Positions 16,287-25,281 of a DNA stretch of 64,000 bases are shown piece after piece. The position numbers and the translations under genes were made by a program. Source of the stretch: Actinophytocola sp963826035 (GTDB lineage: Bacteria > Actinomycetota > Actinomycetes > Mycobacteriales > Pseudonocardiaceae); contig CAWGVZ010000020.1 in assembly GCA_963826035.1 (NCBI GenBank), positions 248,001 through 312,000 on the forward strand. The letters run 5' to 3'. Positions within the stretch are counted from its first letter, which is position 1; each line of letters opens with the position of its first letter. The notes beneath the pieces are model-generated. The model made no database searches. It saw nothing but the letters and a program-made list of their open reading frames with translations, and was not told where the DNA came from.

Positions 16287-17054
16287 GTGCCAAGGCCGAG
16301 ACACGAACTCAGCGACGCCGCGCCGGGCGTGTTCACCTCGGAAGGGGACCGCCCGAAAGGCCAGCACATCAAGGACGTGCTGGCCAAACTGGTGCTCGAG
16401 TCCCGGGACGGCTCCCTGCTGCCCTCCGAACGCGTGCTCGCCGAGCGGTTCGGGGTGGCTCGCATGACCGTCCGAGGGGCCATCGGCGAACTGGAGGACC
16501 GCGGCCTGGTGCGTCGCATCGCCGGTCGCGGGACGTTCGTGCAGCACCCCACGCTGACGCATTCCGAGATCTTCAGGTCCTTCAGCGAGGACATGCGCAA
16601 CCGCGGCATGTCCCCCGGCTCCCGAAGCTATCGCGCCCGGACCCGCCCAGCGACACGCGAGGTCGCGCTGCGACTCGGCATCGAACCGGCGGCGCCCGTG
16701 CACTCCATCGAGCGGGTCCGCACCGCCGACGGCATCCCCATGGCCGTGGAACGGACGAACCTGTCAGCCGATCGCTACCCGAACCTGCTCGCCGAGATGG
16801 GACGTGACCAATCCCTGTACGAAGTGCTGGGCAGGGCATTCGGGGTGCGCCTGGAGTCGGCCGAACAGACGGTGGCGATCGCCCGGCTGAGCCCCGCCGA
16901 AGCCAAGCGGCTGGAGGTTCCCGACTACGACCCGGCGTTCCTCATCGAGCGCGTGGCGGTCGACAACATGGGCAACGTGGTCGAGTTCGGCCGGTCGCTC
17001 TACCGCGGCGACCGCTACGAGATCCAAATGCACGTGAGCAGTCCGCCGAGCTAG
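16287..17054 (+). CDS. GntR/HutC-family regulator (DasR-like)
   Basis: I chose GTG 16287 because AAAGGGAG lies 8 bases upstream; ATG 16251 is the alternative. The 255-residue protein has a winged helix (about 20-90, LPSERVLAERFGVARMTVRGAI, GRGTFV) and a UTRA ligand domain (about 105-250, VALRLGIEPAAPVHSIERVR, FGRSLYRGDRYEI). DasR-type members bind glucosamine or N-acetylglucosamine phosphates. The gene sits between two operons that carry its probable operator, so it likely represses both, and its own promoter, until a sugar phosphate appears. Confidence 0.88.
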   Translation: MPRPRHELSDAAPGVFTSEGDRPKGQHIKDVLAKLVLESRDGSLLPSERVLAERFGVARMTVRGAIGELEDRGLVRRIAGRGTFVQHPTLTHSEIFRSFSEDMRNRGMSPGSRSYRARTRPATREVALRLGIEPAAPVHSIERVRTADGIPMAVERTNLSADRYPNLLAEMGRDQSLYEVLGRAFGVRLESAEQTVAIARLSPAEAKRLEVPDYDPAFLIERVAVDNMGNVVEFGRSLYRGDRYEIQMHVSSPPS

Positions 17055-17260
17055 TCCCAAGGCCGTGTAGTTGAGGGCTGTGGGCGTCTGCCAAGTGCGT
17101 GTTCGTGGTTCCCGGCGAGAGCGACCAGTGGTCCTTCAGAGCACCGGCCCGCCATCGGCAACCCACGCTTGACAAACCAACACGTGGCCTAACTTCACGG
17201 CCTTGGAGCTGGCCCGGGATCTTGTCAGTGTCTCCATCGAGGTGTTAGCGTCCGGCCGGA

Positions 17261-17276
17261 AATACTGGTCTAGACC
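17261..17276. promoter_or_regulatory. GntR/HutC-type operator, copy 2
   Basis: AATACTGGTCTAGACC, with the perfect 10-base palindrome GGTCTAGACC, ends 17 bases before the start of the secreted EEP enzyme gene. It matches copy 1 at 15 of 16 positions. The rest of the 17055-17293 gap shows no gene. The proximity suggests it covers the promoter of the EEP/phosphatase/EEP operon. Confidence 0.75.
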
Positions 17277-17293
17277 GAACATCGGGAGGCCCG

Positions 17294-18337
17294 ATGAGGA
17301 TCAGGCTTGTGGCGGCCATGGCAGCGGCCGTTGCCTGCGCGGCGCTGGCCGCGCCCGCGACACCCGCGACCGCGACACCCGAGGCCGCGGCACCGCACGA
17401 GCGAAGCGTCCGCTTCCTGGACTTCAACTTCGCGGGCAACGGCTTCAACGGAGGCAGCACCGGTGCGCCGGTGACCGACACCGTCGAGAAGATCTACAGC
17501 CAGCGCGCGGAGATCATCAGCCTCAACGAGATGTGCTACACGCAGTGGGTGGCGCTGCGGGACCAGTTGAAGACGAAGCGCGGGTACCAGGGCCTGACCG
17601 AGCAGGTCGTGGTCACCAACTACAACATCCCCAACTGCCACGACCCGGTCGTCAACCCCGAGGGGTGGTACGTCATGGGCCTGCTCAGCAAGTACGACTC
17701 CGAACGGGTCATGTTCGGCGACACGCCCTACCTGGACCTCGGTTACCACTACCGGCAACGATTCCGCAAGCTCGTCTGTGGCGACGTGACCGTCCCGCGC
17801 GCGGCCGTCGTACGCGCCTGCGTGACCCACACCGAGGTGCCGCTGCCACTGATCAACGAGGCATCGTTCCCGGACGACCCGGACATCACGAACGATCCGA
17901 ACTACGGGCGTTCCATCAACTACGCGCAGGCCGAGGTCATCGCCGAGGCGATCACGCCGATGGCCAAGCGGATGCCCGTCGCCCTGCTCGGCGACCTGAA
18001 CGAGCTTCCGTTCCTGCCGTCCCTCGACTTCTTCTACGCGAAGTGCGGCGGGCACGGGGTCTTCGAGGAGGTCGACGGCCGGGATCCGCGCTGGATCGGC
18101 AACATCCGCCACTTCAACCTCGGCACCGAGGACTGTCCACTTCGGCAGGGCGAATGGACGATGGGCACGGAAGGCCAGCCGGACATCTACGACAAGCCGT
18201 ACTCGAGCAACCGGCACATCGACTACATCTTCGTCGACCGCCGGCACTTCAAGGTCGACGAGGACTCCGGCTGGGTGATCTCCACCCCCTTCTCCGACCA
18301 CCGCATCGCCGTCGGTGATGTCACGTTGAGGCGATGA
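17294..18337 (+). CDS. Secreted endonuclease/exonuclease/phosphatase-family enzyme (1)
   Basis: This 347-residue protein has a signal peptide (about 1-28, AAAVACAALAAPATPATA). The EEP fold motifs are LDFNFAGNGF, the catalytic Glu in IISLNEMC, VALLGDLNELP (Asp/Asn), HIDYIFVD and the final SDHRIAVGDV (Asp-His). EEP enzymes cleave phosphodiesters in DNA, RNA, sphingomyelin or inositol phosphates with Mg. The exact substrate cannot be told. It is the first gene of a three-gene secreted operon behind GntR operator copy 2; the next gene starts 1 base after its stop. Confidence 0.83.
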   Translation: MRIRLVAAMAAAVACAALAAPATPATATPEAAAPHERSVRFLDFNFAGNGFNGGSTGAPVTDTVEKIYSQRAEIISLNEMCYTQWVALRDQLKTKRGYQGLTEQVVVTNYNIPNCHDPVVNPEGWYVMGLLSKYDSERVMFGDTPYLDLGYHYRQRFRKLVCGDVTVPRAAVVRACVTHTEVPLPLINEASFPDDPDITNDPNYGRSINYAQAEVIAEAITPMAKRMPVALLGDLNELPFLPSLDFFYAKCGGHGVFEEVDGRDPRWIGNIRHFNLGTEDCPLRQGEWTMGTEGQPDIYDKPYSSNRHIDYIFVDRRHFKVDEDSGWVISTPFSDHRIAVGDVTLRR

Positions 18338-18338
18338 C

Positions 18339-20129
18339 ATGCGCCACAACAGAATGCTCGTGATCGCGAGCCTCGCGGCGCTCGTCCTCCCGGTCGGGAT
18401 GGCGACGCCTGCCACCGGAACTTCTGGGACACGGGAGCACTTCCGGGTCCTGCCATATCTCCAGAGTCCCAGCGCCTCGGGGATCCGGGTCACGTGGTTC
18501 ACGGAGGACGGCGAGCCCGGCCGGTTGACCATCCGCGGCCCGGGCATCAGCGGGAGCCGCCCCCACGACGTCACCGGCGAGTTGCAGCCAACGCTGGCGT
18601 ACACCGATGCCGAACGCTCCCAACAGATTCCCGGCCTCGATCCGGGTTCCTGGCTACTCGGGGCGGACAGCTACAAGCACACCGTGCTCATCGACGGTCT
18701 CCGGCCCGGCCATCGGTACAGCTATTCCGTGCGGCAGGAACGGTCGACCTTCACCGGCCACTTCCGGACGGCCCCGACCGCGGACGACTGGCGCCATCTC
18801 CGGCTGATCGCCATGTCGGACCAGGAGACCGAACCGCTGGGCCGCGCGCAGCAACGAGAATGGGCACCGGGTGCGGGTGGGAATGCCCGACCCTCGGCCG
18901 AGCCCGGGTCCACCTGGGACCAGGTCCACGGGACGACCACCCTGTCGGGACAGCGTGTTCTGCGATATCCGCTCACCGAGGACGAGGGCCTGCGCCGGAA
19001 CCTCGCGGTCGTCGAGCAGCGGTCGCCCGATGCCGTGCTGTTCACCGGTGACCTCGTCCAGGGCGGCGGGTACCAGCCGGGGTGGGACGAGTTCTTCCGC
19101 CACATGGCGGGATCCAGCGGCGACCTGCTGACATCGGTGCCGGTGGTGCCCGCCTTCGGAAACTGGGAGAGCTTCGGCGCCATCAACGGCGGCTACGGAT
19201 CCCCGGCCGACCGGACGCCGGTCGTCCGGTCGCGCGCGAAGTTCCACGCCTACTTCGACGCGCCGGGCAACGGAACGCCGCGGCACCAGGACAACTACTA
19301 CCGGATCGACTACGGCCCCCTCACGATCCTCACGCTGGACAGCAACAACGGCGAACCGGACGACAGCGCGGCGAGCTACCCGCCCGAGGAGAAGCTGACC
19401 GGACAGCAGTACAGCGGGCCGGGCACCGACACGCAGGAGAACTTCACCCGCCAGCAGTACGAGAACTCGGGCGGCACCGACCTGTCGGACTACAGCCCGG
19501 GCAGCCAGCAGTGGAACTGGGTGGAGCGGCAGCTGATCGACGCCAGGGCCGACGGTCAGCTCGTCCTCGTCCAGTTCCACCACGCCCCCTTCAGCTCCGG
19601 TGAGCACGGACTGCCCCTGAACCACGTGCTCACCTCGGGGCAGGGCGGCACTCCCATGAGGGTGTACCACCCGCTGTTCGAGCGGCACGGGGTCGCGGCC
19701 GTGATCTCCGGGCACAGCGAGATGTTCGAACGCAGCTTCGTCGACTCGAACGGCGATGGGACCGGCGTCCAGTACTACGACGTCGGCGTTTCCGGAGACG
19801 GCCTTCGTGGCGCCCGCCGCGCGGGACCCACGCTCGACAGCGCACTGCTCAACTACAACCCGTACAGCCAGTGGACGGCCGACCAGAGCGAACCCGAGCG
19901 GTGGACGGTCGTTGATGGCGCCCCACGCCTGGTCGCCGGTGGCAAGCACTACGGCCATCTGGAGATCAACGTCGATCGGGTCCGCGGTGACCGCGCCCGG
20001 ATCACGCTCACTCCCGTTCACCTGTTCCCGGTCCTCGACGAGGACCTGTCAGTGGTCCGGACCGAGCGCCGCACCTACCACGACGAGATCGCCATCGACT
20101 TCGACCGCGAAGGCAGGCCCATCGGATGA
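18339..20129 (+). CDS. Secreted purple-acid-phosphatase-like metallophosphoesterase with altered metal ligands
   Basis: This 596-residue protein has a signal peptide (1 to about 28), a fibronectin-III-like purple acid phosphatase N-domain (about 30-145) and a metallophosphoesterase domain (VLFTGDLVQGGGY, VQFHHAPFSS). Expected ligands differ: the first motif reads SDQ instead of DxH, GNHE reads GNWE, and the final GHxH reads GHSE in VISGHSEMFERS. GD and the HH motif remain. It may be a distinct subfamily or catalytically weak. It lies between two EEP genes, so removal of phosphate from their products is a natural guess. Confidence 0.78.
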   Translation: MRHNRMLVIASLAALVLPVGMATPATGTSGTREHFRVLPYLQSPSASGIRVTWFTEDGEPGRLTIRGPGISGSRPHDVTGELQPTLAYTDAERSQQIPGLDPGSWLLGADSYKHTVLIDGLRPGHRYSYSVRQERSTFTGHFRTAPTADDWRHLRLIAMSDQETEPLGRAQQREWAPGAGGNARPSAEPGSTWDQVHGTTTLSGQRVLRYPLTEDEGLRRNLAVVEQRSPDAVLFTGDLVQGGGYQPGWDEFFRHMAGSSGDLLTSVPVVPAFGNWESFGAINGGYGSPADRTPVVRSRAKFHAYFDAPGNGTPRHQDNYYRIDYGPLTILTLDSNNGEPDDSAASYPPEEKLTGQQYSGPGTDTQENFTRQQYENSGGTDLSDYSPGSQQWNWVERQLIDARADGQLVLVQFHHAPFSSGEHGLPLNHVLTSGQGGTPMRVYHPLFERHGVAAVISGHSEMFERSFVDSNGDGTGVQYYDVGVSGDGLRGARRAGPTLDSALLNYNPYSQWTADQSEPERWTVVDGAPRLVAGGKHYGHLEINVDRVRGDRARITLTPVHLFPVLDEDLSVVRTERRTYHDEIAIDFDREGRPIG

Positions 20130-20140
20130 GGAGCGTGAAC

Positions 20141-21109
20141 ATGCGTTGGAGGACGCGATTGGGTGCGGTGCTCGTGGCGGCCTCGGTGGCAGTGCTGCCG
20201 GGCGCCACGTCCGCCCACGCCGAGGAGAACGTGCCGTTCAACGTCTGGCACTGGAATGTCGCCGGCCACACGATCCACGAAGGCAAGACGAACACCGGTG
20301 TCCTGGAGCACGCCGTCACGTCGATCCTCAACCGCGAGGCGGACCTGGTGTCCTTCAACGAGGTCTGCCGGGGTCAGTACAACAAGCTGATTACCCTCCT
20401 CGACGCGGCGAACTGGCCGGCGTCCAGCGATTTCGCGCGTTTCGCGGCCACCCGGGAGCCGAAACCGGGCATCTGCAACGGCAACGAGGAGTTCGGGCAC
20501 GCGCTGTTCAGCCGGCACAACCTCGGCAGCTCGCAACAATACGAGTTGCCCTACGACGGCACGGCGCCCCGGAAACTCCTCTGCGCCCCACTCGAGGCCA
20601 TGCCACACATGAAGTTCTGTTCCGTACACATCACCACCGGTCCCCGCGAGCCAGGCGCTCCCGACAACAGGCCGGCGCAGCTGAACTACATGTTGGACAT
20701 CCTGAACGGCTTTCACGCCGCCGGCCAGACCTACATCGTCGCCGGTGACTACAACGTCCAACCGCACTTCACGCATCTGGACAGGTACTACGCCCCGTCG
20801 CTGAACACGGAGGTCAACCGGAACAACACCGGTGCCCACCGCGAACTCGACGACCGCGACACGCGCTGTCCCGGCTACGGTGAGGAGACCTCCAGTGTCA
20901 CACCGGAAACCGCCCCACCCTGTGGAACGGCAACCGAGAATCTGACGAAGCTCGACCTGATCATGGCCCGCGAGAGCAAGATCGTCGGGTCGTACACCGG
21001 CGACGCGGTGGACGTTCCCAAAGACTGCGTCGTCAACGTCGACAAGGAGGCTTGCTCGGATCACCGGGTGACCGTCGGCACCGTGACCCTTCGAGTGCAA
21101 ACTCCCTAA
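20141..21109 (+). CDS. Secreted endonuclease/exonuclease/phosphatase-family enzyme (2)
   Basis: I chose ATG 20141 because GAGGAG lies 7 bases upstream; ATG 20126, overlapping the previous stop, is possible. The 322-residue protein has a signal peptide (LVAASVAVLPGATSAHA). EEP motifs are VWHWNVAG, the catalytic Glu in VSFNEVC, SVHITTG, YIVAGDYNVQP, TKLDLIMA and CSDHRVTVG. Eight cysteines suggest disulfides in the exported enzyme. It is only distantly similar to the first EEP gene, so not a recent duplicate. It shares the TTAA stop region with the convergent propeller gene. Confidence 0.83.
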   Translation: MRWRTRLGAVLVAASVAVLPGATSAHAEENVPFNVWHWNVAGHTIHEGKTNTGVLEHAVTSILNREADLVSFNEVCRGQYNKLITLLDAANWPASSDFARFAATREPKPGICNGNEEFGHALFSRHNLGSSQQYELPYDGTAPRKLLCAPLEAMPHMKFCSVHITTGPREPGAPDNRPAQLNYMLDILNGFHAAGQTYIVAGDYNVQPHFTHLDRYYAPSLNTEVNRNNTGAHRELDDRDTRCPGYGEETSSVTPETAPPCGTATENLTKLDLIMARESKIVGSYTGDAVDVPKDCVVNVDKEACSDHRVTVGTVTLRVQTP

Positions 21110-22017
21110 CGCGAGGCGGGGACCGCCGTCACCCAGTACGGAGTCGACGATCCGGTCCCCGCATCGGGTCGGGCGTTCGGCAGGTACAGCCGAGCCCCGA
21201 ACGCCGCTGCGGTAGCCGGAGCGTCGAAGCTGTTGTCGGTCAACCGTTCGACCACGCGACCGGTGGTCCCGTCCGCCGCCATCCGTACCACGGACACCAC
21301 ATTGGACCGGTTCTGGGCGACGTAGAGCGTGGTACCGCGCACGACCAACCCGTCGCCGTTCGGCAGGCGCTCGCCACCGAGATCCACCTCTGTGCTGTGG
21401 CCGGTCGCCGGATCGACCCGGAACAGCCTGCCCGTGTTGTACTGCACCACGAGCAGTCCCCGGCCGTCGGGCGCCTGAGCGATGCCGTTGGCGTTGTAGC
21501 CGATCTCATACTCGAACTCGCCCGTGATCGGCACGGTGACGACGGCGTCGGTCCCGTCGACGGGCAGCCGGTACAGCACCGGCCGCAGCGAGTCGGTGAA
21601 CCACGCGCCTTGTGGAGTGAGCACCACGTCGTTGACGAAGGTCGGGGTGTCCGCCGCGCCGGCGGCAAGCTGGTAGCGGGCGAGCACGACGCCGGTGCGG
21701 GTGTCCACCACCCGGGCATCGCCGGCCGGACCACCGGCGACGAACAGCCGCCCCTGCTGGTCGGTCTTCATCCCGAGCGACGGTGTGCCAGGCCCCTGGC
21801 TGATCACCGAACCGCGACCGGTCAGCAGGCTGACCCGGTAGATGTCGCCGTCCCGCTGCGAACCGAAGTAGGCGACCGGGCCAGGGCCGATCGCGATGCC
21901 CTCCGGCCGGAAACCGTCCGGCAACGCGATGCGGGTCGGGAACAGCTCGGCGCTCGCCGCCGAACCGCTCGACAGCACGGCGAGGACGGTGACGAGTGCG
22001 ATACCGATGCGCTTCAC
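21106..22017 (-). CDS. Secreted SMP-30/NHL-like beta-propeller protein
   Basis: The protein has 303 residues from GTG 22017 (GTGA overlap with the DJ-1 gene). The signal peptide is about 1-24 (VTVLAVLSSGSAASA). The rest is a repeating six-bladed propeller pattern (LPDGFRPEGIAIGPG, GNDVVLTPQGAWFTDS-like blades, IGYNANGIAQAPDG, RLPNGDGLVVRG). This looks like the SMP-30/gluconolactonase/NHL superfamily. Conserved Asp/Asn residues could bind a metal, but no reaction can be assigned. It is cotranscribed with the DJ-1-like protein. Confidence 0.72.
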   Translation of the reverse strand: MKRIGIALVTVLAVLSSGSAASAELFPTRIALPDGFRPEGIAIGPGPVAYFGSQRDGDIYRVSLLTGRGSVISQGPGTPSLGMKTDQQGRLFVAGGPAGDARVVDTRTGVVLARYQLAAGAADTPTFVNDVVLTPQGAWFTDSLRPVLYRLPVDGTDAVVTVPITGEFEYEIGYNANGIAQAPDGRGLLVVQYNTGRLFRVDPATGHSTEVDLGGERLPNGDGLVVRGTTLYVAQNRSNVVSVVRMAADGTTGRVVERLTDNSFDAPATAAAFGARLYLPNARPDAGTGSSTPYWVTAVPASR

Positions 22018-22706
22018 CGGGAGTCCCCGGCAGCGAGAATCCGCACCACGGCCTGCGCGACACCGGCGGCCGAGGCCGGGTTCTGTCCGGTGACCAGACG
22101 CTCGTCCACCACGACGTGTGACTCGAAGTCCGGGGCGGCGCTGTGTTTGGCACCCCGTTCCTCCAGCGCGGTCTGCAACAGGAAAGGGACGATGTGGGTC
22201 TTGCCCACCGCGTCCTCTTCGGAATTGGTGAACGCGGCCACCTGCCTGCCGTCGACCAGCAGGCGGCCGTCGGACAGGACGACATCGAGCAGCCCGGCCG
22301 GTCCGTGGCACACGGCCGACACCACCCCACCGGCCTCGTGGACGGCGGCGGTGATCCGCGTCAACGCCTCGTTGCCGGGGAAGTCCCACATGGTGCCGTG
22401 GCCACCGACGAAGTAGATCGCGGCGTAGTCGACCGGGTCGACCTGGTCGGGGGTCAGGGTGTCGGCCAGTGCCGCCGCCACGTCCGGATCGTCGAGGAAC
22501 GCCCGTTGCGCCGGTGCCGACCGGTCGGCACCGGTCCGCGGTGCCGGGCCGCCACGTGGTGACACCATCCGCACCCGGTGGCCGGCCTCGGTGAACACCT
22601 GCCACGGGTGGGCGGCCTCCGGGACGTAGAACCCGGTGGCCTCGTCCGTGTCGCCCAGTCGGTCGTGACTGGTGAGCACGAACAGGATCGTCTTGGTATG
22701 CGGCAT
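22014..22706 (-). CDS. DJ-1/PfpI-family protein (Hsp31-like)
   Basis: The protein has 230 residues from ATG 22706, preceded by AAGGAGAGAC. The fold motifs include TILFVLTSHDRLGDTDEATG at the start, VGGHGTMWDFP, and the nucleophile elbow SAVCHGPAGLL with the reactive cysteine. Hsp31/YhbO relatives act as glyoxalases, deglycase-like enzymes or chaperones. It is divergent from a LysR gene, a common arrangement for this family, and first in a two-gene operon. Confidence 0.85.
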   Translation of the reverse strand: MPHTKTILFVLTSHDRLGDTDEATGFYVPEAAHPWQVFTEAGHRVRMVSPRGGPAPRTGADRSAPAQRAFLDDPDVAAALADTLTPDQVDPVDYAAIYFVGGHGTMWDFPGNEALTRITAAVHEAGGVVSAVCHGPAGLLDVVLSDGRLLVDGRQVAAFTNSEEDAVGKTHIVPFLLQTALEERGAKHSAAPDFESHVVVDERLVTGQNPASAAGVAQAVVRILAAGDSR

Positions 22707-22815
22707 GTCTCTCCTTGTGCCGTTCGGATACGGCCCGAGACTAGCCAGCGCGCCCATTCATCAGCCAATAGAAGTTCCACTACGATCCATCAGGAAAGTT
22801 ATGGCAGGAGGACGT

Positions 22816-23694
22816 ATGGAGCTGACGCTCTTCCGCACCTTTCTCGCGGTCTACCGGACCGGCTCGTTCTCCGCCGCCGCACCACTTCTCGGGCTGTCGC
22901 AACCCACGGTCACCACCCAGATCCGATCCCTGGAGACGCGGCTCGGGCAGCAGCTGTTCCAACGCCTCGCCCGCGGCGTGGCGCCCACCTCGGTGGCCGA
23001 CGAGTTGGCCACGCAGGTCGCCGCGCACCTCGACGCGCTGGCCGCGGTCGTGGAACGCGGCATGTCACCCCGTCATTCGTTGGCGAAGCCGGTGCACCTG
23101 GCCGGACCGCCGGAGTTTCTCTGCGCCTGCGTTCTCCCCGCACTGACCGGCCTGAAGCTGCGCGTGACCTTCGGGCTCGCCGACGACCTGCTCGCGGGGC
23201 TGGGCGCCGGGCGCTTCGACATCGTCGTGTCGACCGTCCGCCCACGGGCCAGGGCACTGACCGCCACACCACTCGTCGACGAGGAGTTCGTCCTCGTCGC
23301 GACTCCGGCTTGGCTCGACCGCATCGGCCCGGCCGCGCTCGACCAGGATCCCGCCGCGGCGCTGCACGGCCTCCCGCTGATCGCGTACGCGGAGGACCTT
23401 CCGATCATCCGGCGGTACTGGCGCTCGGTGTTCGGCACCCGAGTCACGGGTACCGCGACCATCGTCGTGCCGGATCTGCGCGGTGTGCTCGCCAGCAGCG
23501 TCGCCGGCGCCGGCATCACCGTGCTGCCGCGCTACCTGTGCGCGCCCGCCCTCGACCGGGGAGATCTGGTGACGCTGCACGAACCGGAGGTCCCGCCGAT
23601 CAACACGATCTTCCTGGCCACCCGGACCGGCACCGCGACCATGCCGCACATCGCCACCGTCCACAATGAACTGACCGCCGTGCTCAAGCGGTAG
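22816..23694 (+). CDS. LysR-family transcriptional regulator
   Basis: The protein has 292 residues from ATG 22816 with AGGAGG at 22806-22811. N-terminal helix-turn-helix (ELTLFRTFLAVYRTGSFSAA, LSQPTVTTQIRSLE; about 2-60) and a periplasmic-binding-like effector domain (about 90-290, VLASSVAGAGITVLPRYL). It is transcribed divergently from the DJ-1/propeller operon, so it probably regulates that operon and itself. No inducer can be inferred. Confidence 0.88.
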   Translation: MELTLFRTFLAVYRTGSFSAAAPLLGLSQPTVTTQIRSLETRLGQQLFQRLARGVAPTSVADELATQVAAHLDALAAVVERGMSPRHSLAKPVHLAGPPEFLCACVLPALTGLKLRVTFGLADDLLAGLGAGRFDIVVSTVRPRARALTATPLVDEEFVLVATPAWLDRIGPAALDQDPAAALHGLPLIAYAEDLPIIRRYWRSVFGTRVTGTATIVVPDLRGVLASSVAGAGITVLPRYLCAPALDRGDLVTLHEPEVPPINTIFLATRTGTATMPHIATVHNELTAVLKR

Positions 23695-23764
23695 TGCCGC
23701 ACTCCACCACGACCGCTGCTCAGATCACCGAGCCCCACTATTCCCGATAGAGGCAAACAGAGCA

Positions 23765-23803
23765 CGTTCCCGTAAGGACTGGAACGGGTTCTCGCCCTAC
23801 GCT
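23765..23803 (+). promoter_or_regulatory. Promoter/operator of the decarboxylase-chorismatase cluster
   Basis: TACGCT (23798-23803) is a good -10 box only 8 bases before the decarboxylase ATG, suggesting a leaderless mRNA. CGTTCC (23765-23770) and GGAACG (23781-23786) form an inverted repeat over the expected -35 region, a plausible regulator site. No regulator gene is in the cluster itself. Confidence 0.4.
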
Positions 23804-23811
23804 CGTTCCCT

Positions 23812-25212
23812 ATGGTGGAACTACCGCTCGAACCCGATGACCGGCAGATGCGTGAGCTGGGTGATGCCGCGGTCGCGCTGGCCGCCGAGTTCATCGGTGG
23901 TATTCCGAATCGCCGCAACGATCTCGAAGGTGCGCTCGAGGCAGCCGCCGCACTGCGTGAGCCCGCTCCGGAGCAGGGGGTCGGGCTCGGTGTGGCGCTC
24001 GGCGTCGTCCGGGACGGCGCATTGCGGTCCTACAACAGCAGTGGTCCTGGGATGTTCGGCTACGTACCGGGCAGTGGCCTGTACACGTCGGCGATCGCCG
24101 CGTTCCTCGCCGCGGCCACGAACCGATACGTGACACTATGGTCCGCGGCGCCGATGTACGCGCAGATCGAGACGACCGTGGTGCGCTGGCTGTCCGATCT
24201 GGTCGGATATCCCGAATCCGCGCGTGGCGTGCTCACCTCGGGCGGTACCACGTCCGTCTTCTCCGGACTGGTCACCGCGCGGGTCACCAAGCTGGGCGAG
24301 GATCTCACCGACGGCGTGTTGTACATCAGCGGCGAGACCCACCACGCCGCGGTCAAGTCCGCCCTGCTGGCCGGGTTCCCACGGCGCGCCGTCCGGGTGG
24401 TGCCGACCACCGGCGACCTGACCATGAACCCCGACGCGCTTGACCGGATGGTGGCCGAGGACCGAGCGGCCGGGCGGCGCCCGTTCTGCGTGGTGGCCAG
24501 CGCCGGCACCACCAACACCGGTGCGGTCGACCCGCTGCCGGCGCTGGCCGCGGTGTGCGCGCGGCACGACCTCTGGTTGCATGTGGACGGTGCCTACGGC
24601 GGCGCGTTCCTACTGACCGAACGCGGCCGCGCAGCCATGCGTGGGATCGAGCTGGCCGACTCGGTCACCCTGGACCCGCACAAGGGATTCTTCCTCCCGT
24701 ACGGCACTGGCGCGCTGCTGGTCCGGGACGGCGCCCTACTGCGTGCGGCGCACAATCTGGACGCCGCCTACCTGCAGGACATCGCAGAGGAGACGGAGAT
24801 CCCGAACATCGCGGAGTACTCGGCCGAGCTGAGCCGGGAGTTCCGCGGCCTGCGGCTGTGGCTGCCGGTGAAACTGCACGGGATGGCTGCGTTCCGCACG
24901 GCGCTGGACGAGAAGCTCGACCTCGCCCAGGCCGTGCACGATCAGTTGGGCACCGTGCCCGGGCTCGACCTGCCGTGGCCGCCGGGCCTGAGCATCGTCG
25001 CGTTCCGCTACCTGCCGACGGACGGCGACCCGAACGAGGCCACGCTGCGGCTGCTGGACCAGATCAACTCCTCCGGCCGGATCTTCCTGTCCAGCACCAC
25101 CATCGACGGCTCGGTGTACCTGCGGATCTGCGTGCTGTCCCACCGCACCCACGCCGACCGGACCGACGAGGCGGTCGAGATCATCCGCAAGGCAGTCGTC
25201 GAACTCTCCTGA
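23812..25212 (+). CDS. PLP-dependent group II decarboxylase (aromatic amino acid decarboxylase type)
   Basis: This 466-residue protein belongs to fold-type I group II decarboxylases. Markers are LTSGGTTSVFSGLV (PLP phosphate), ETHHAAVKSA, HVDGAYGGAF (PLP ring Asp), and the Schiff-base lysine in DPHKGFFLPYGTG (Lys291). Likely substrates are tyrosine, tryptophan, DOPA or a similar amino acid, giving an amine. It starts a set of three same-strand genes with short gaps, ahead of a chorismatase and an aryl ligase, which suggests a small specialised-metabolite cluster. Confidence 0.85.
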   Translation: MVELPLEPDDRQMRELGDAAVALAAEFIGGIPNRRNDLEGALEAAAALREPAPEQGVGLGVALGVVRDGALRSYNSSGPGMFGYVPGSGLYTSAIAAFLAAATNRYVTLWSAAPMYAQIETTVVRWLSDLVGYPESARGVLTSGGTTSVFSGLVTARVTKLGEDLTDGVLYISGETHHAAVKSALLAGFPRRAVRVVPTTGDLTMNPDALDRMVAEDRAAGRRPFCVVASAGTTNTGAVDPLPALAAVCARHDLWLHVDGAYGGAFLLTERGRAAMRGIELADSVTLDPHKGFFLPYGTGALLVRDGALLRAAHNLDAAYLQDIAEETEIPNIAEYSAELSREFRGLRLWLPVKLHGMAAFRTALDEKLDLAQAVHDQLGTVPGLDLPWPPGLSIVAFRYLPTDGDPNEATLRLLDQINSSGRIFLSSTTIDGSVYLRICVLSHRTHADRTDEAVEIIRKAVVELS

Positions 25213-25281
25213 AACCGTAAGTCGCGCGGCGGCGACTCATCCTATCGGCGTACTCGCCAATGTCCAGGAAGGAACTTCGCG

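Noticed and set aside
16251..17054. Calling the GntR gene dasR
   Set aside because: The operator and neighbourhood are DasR-like, but the true DasR orthologue cannot be identified without comparing the genome.
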